Shown here in pieces: positions 62,728-64,000 of a stretch of 64,000 bases of DNA. The notes beneath the pieces are model-generated. The model was not told the DNA's origin. It saw only the letters and a list, made by a program, of their open reading frames with translations, and did not search any database. The stretch's first letter is position 1. The number at the start of each line of letters is the position of its first letter. A program made the position numbers and the translations under genes. The DNA lies in the NCBI GenBank assembly GCA_964523795.1, contig CAZGAO010000003.1:62001-126000 (forward strand), read 5' to 3'. This DNA is from SABY01 sp964523795. GTDB taxonomy: Bacteria; Bacteroidota; Bacteroidia; Bacteroidales; 4484-276.

Positions 62728-64000
62728 ATGTTAAAACACACATTATTTATTGCTTTGCTTAGCCTGATGCTTGCAAGCTGTAATACAGAATCTGAAAAAA
62801 AACAAGAAACCATGAACCCTTTTTTAATCGCCTACAACACGCCTTTTGAAGTTCCACCTTTTGATAAAATCGAAAACCAGCATTTTATGCCTGCCATTCT
62901 CGAAGGCATCGAAATGCAAAAGCAGGAAATCGGTGTCATCGTTGCTAACGGGGAAGCTGCAAGTTTTGCTAACACCATCGAGGCCCTGGATGCCAGCGGC
63001 ATGATGCTCAGGAATGTTACCAATGTTTTTGAAAACCTGCAATCGGCACACACCAATGCCGAGCTGCAGCAATTGGCCAAAGAGGCTTCACAGCCACTCT
63101 CCGGTCATAGCGATGATATTTTGTTGAATCAAAAACTCTTCGATCGCGTTGCCGCTGTTTATCAGCAAAAAGAAAAACTGGATTTGACCACCGAGCAGCA
63201 AACCCTACTCGAAAAAACCTATCAACGTTTTGCCCGCAACGGTGCAGCACTGAATGAAGCGGATAAGGGAAAACTGAGGAAAATCAACGAGGAGCTTTCC
63301 TTGCTTGCCTTGCAATTCGATGAGAACCTGCTTGCTGAGACCAACGAATACCAGTTAATCATCGAAAATGAAAACGACCTTGCCGGCCTGCCACAATCGG
63401 TGAAGAATGCTGCCGCAGATGCTGCTGCCAATGCAGGATACGAGGGCAAGTGGGTCTTTACGCTTCACAAGCCGAGCCTGATTCCATTTTTGCAATATGC
63501 CGACAATCGCGATTTACGCGAGCAGCTTTTCAAGGGCTACATCAACCGCGCTAACAACGACAATGAAAACGACAACAAAAAAATTGCTGCCCGCGAAGCC
63601 GCCCTGCGTGTTGAACGCGCAAATCTGCTGGGCTATCCTACCCACGCCGATTATGTGCTGGAAGTAAATATGGCCAAAAAACCGGAAAATGTATATGCCT
63701 TTTTAAACGAGGTGCTGGAACCTGCCCGGACAATGGCCACCAAGGAAGCCGCCGAATTGCAAAAGATGATTGATGCGGATGGTGGTAATTTTGACTTGCA
63801 GGCCTGGGACTGGTGGTATTATGCCGAAAAACTGAAACTGCAAAAATATGATTTGGATGAAGAGCAGTTGCGCCCCTACTTTGAGTTGGAAAATGTGCTT
63901 AAAGGAATGCAGCAAGTGGCTACCAACTTATACGGCATTACTTTTAAGGAGCTAAGCGATGTTCCCGAATACCATCCTGAGGTAAGAACCTACGAAGTGC
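62728..64000 (+). CDS. M3-family metallopeptidase lipoprotein (Dcp-like), partial
   Basis: The frame is open from the ATG at 62728 to the right edge, giving the first 424 residues. The lipobox MLASC gives a lipidated Cys near residue 17. The body matches the N-terminal half of peptidyl-dipeptidase Dcp/oligopeptidase of family M3 (phrases NTPFEVPPFDKIENQHF, AADAAANAGYEGKWVFTL and ANLLGYPTHADYVLE), a helical domain before the HExxH metal site, which would lie beyond the window. Dcp removes dipeptides from peptide C-termini; a lipoprotein form would act in the periplasm or at the surface. Divergent from the second ECF sigma operon. Confidence 0.88.
   Translation, partial: MLKHTLFIALLSLMLASCNTESEKKQETMNPFLIAYNTPFEVPPFDKIENQHFMPAILEGIEMQKQEIGVIVANGEAASFANTIEALDASGMMLRNVTNVFENLQSAHTNAELQQLAKEASQPLSGHSDDILLNQKLFDRVAAVYQQKEKLDLTTEQQTLLEKTYQRFARNGAALNEADKGKLRKINEELSLLALQFDENLLAETNEYQLIIENENDLAGLPQSVKNAAADAAANAGYEGKWVFTLHKPSLIPFLQYADNRDLREQLFKGYINRANNDNENDNKKIAAREAALRVERANLLGYPTHADYVLEVNMAKKPENVYAFLNEVLEPARTMATKEAAELQKMIDADGGNFDLQAWDWWYYAEKLKLQKYDLDEEQLRPYFELENVLKGMQQVATNLYGITFKELSDVPEYHPEVRTYEV

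Noticed and set aside
1..64000. tRNA or rRNA genes
   Set aside because: No T-loop GTTCGA-type box with a matching acceptor stem and no rRNA-like stretch was found by eye; short or odd RNAs cannot be excluded without a covariance search.

Overview
The window most likely comes from a free-living member of the Bacteroidota (Bacteroidetes). The evidence is two giant secreted proteins ending in type IX secretion (T9SS) sorting domains, a PorE-like OmpA/TPR/PD40 protein, an LptD of the Bacteroidetes type, a UpxY-type NusG paralogue, fused isobutyryl-CoA mutase IcmF, and repeated TAnnTTTG -7 boxes, several of them about 22-28 nt ahead of start codons. No rRNA, tRNA, CRISPR array or transposase gene was seen. 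The assignment to phylum is firm; anything finer is not supported.

Layout. 0.3-7.7 kb: a small membrane protein, then a 2340-residue T9SS cargo with a C39-like cysteine-protease-type domain. 8.2-15.5 kb (minus strand): IcmF, a multi-PAS hybrid histidine kinase and RidA. 15.7-22.7 kb: envelope genes (LptD; N-acetylmuramoyl-L-alanine amidase; MCE/MlaD-type protein) followed by a cyanophycinase-like lipoprotein and a choloylglycine-hydrolase-family enzyme. 22.7-33 kb (minus): aconitase with a small helical lipoprotein, the PorE-like protein, a broken vapC, QueE with an overlapping secreted beta-propeller gene, FolD and Ffh. 33.4-43.4 kb (minus): a 3297-residue T9SS cargo with a large internal duplication. 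44.3-52.4 kb (plus): an orphan LutA-like protein, a WlbA-like sugar dehydrogenase, a UpxY-like antiterminator, an SLC13-type anion permease and the sulfate-activation genes cysC, cysD and cysN, the last carrying a degenerate second CysC domain. 52.6-54.3 kb (minus): a DUF433/DUF5615 toxin-antitoxin pair and an ECF sigma/anti-sigma pair. 54.5-62.6 kb: a DUF6249 protein, a lipoprotein, an ankyrin-PPP phosphatase fusion, a VTC/DUF4956/CotH-like operon, an outer-membrane protein and a second ECF sigma/anti-sigma pair. The right edge cuts an M3 peptidase lipoprotein.

How the genes work together. The sulfate permease, ATP sulfurylase (CysD/CysN) and APS kinase make activated sulfate. No PAPS reductase or sulfite reductase lies nearby, and the upstream neighbours are of the surface-polysaccharide kind, so sulfation of a glycan is a plausible use. 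The VTC, DUF4956 and CotH-like genes overlap one another and probably form one polyphosphate- or phosphotransfer-related system; the Ank-PPP phosphatase follows 75 bp downstream.

The intergenic regions are unusually rich in small repeats. There are seven copies of a GAGACGCG palindrome, some joined to arrays of a GAATAWY heptamer. Three elements of 217-262 bp share terminal inverted repeats bordered by TAATTA and look like MITEs. There is also an approximately 85-nt dispersed repeat, a 157-bp imperfect hairpin and a 114-bp inverted-repeat element. These, together with the VTC and CysN observations, are the least ordinary parts of the window.
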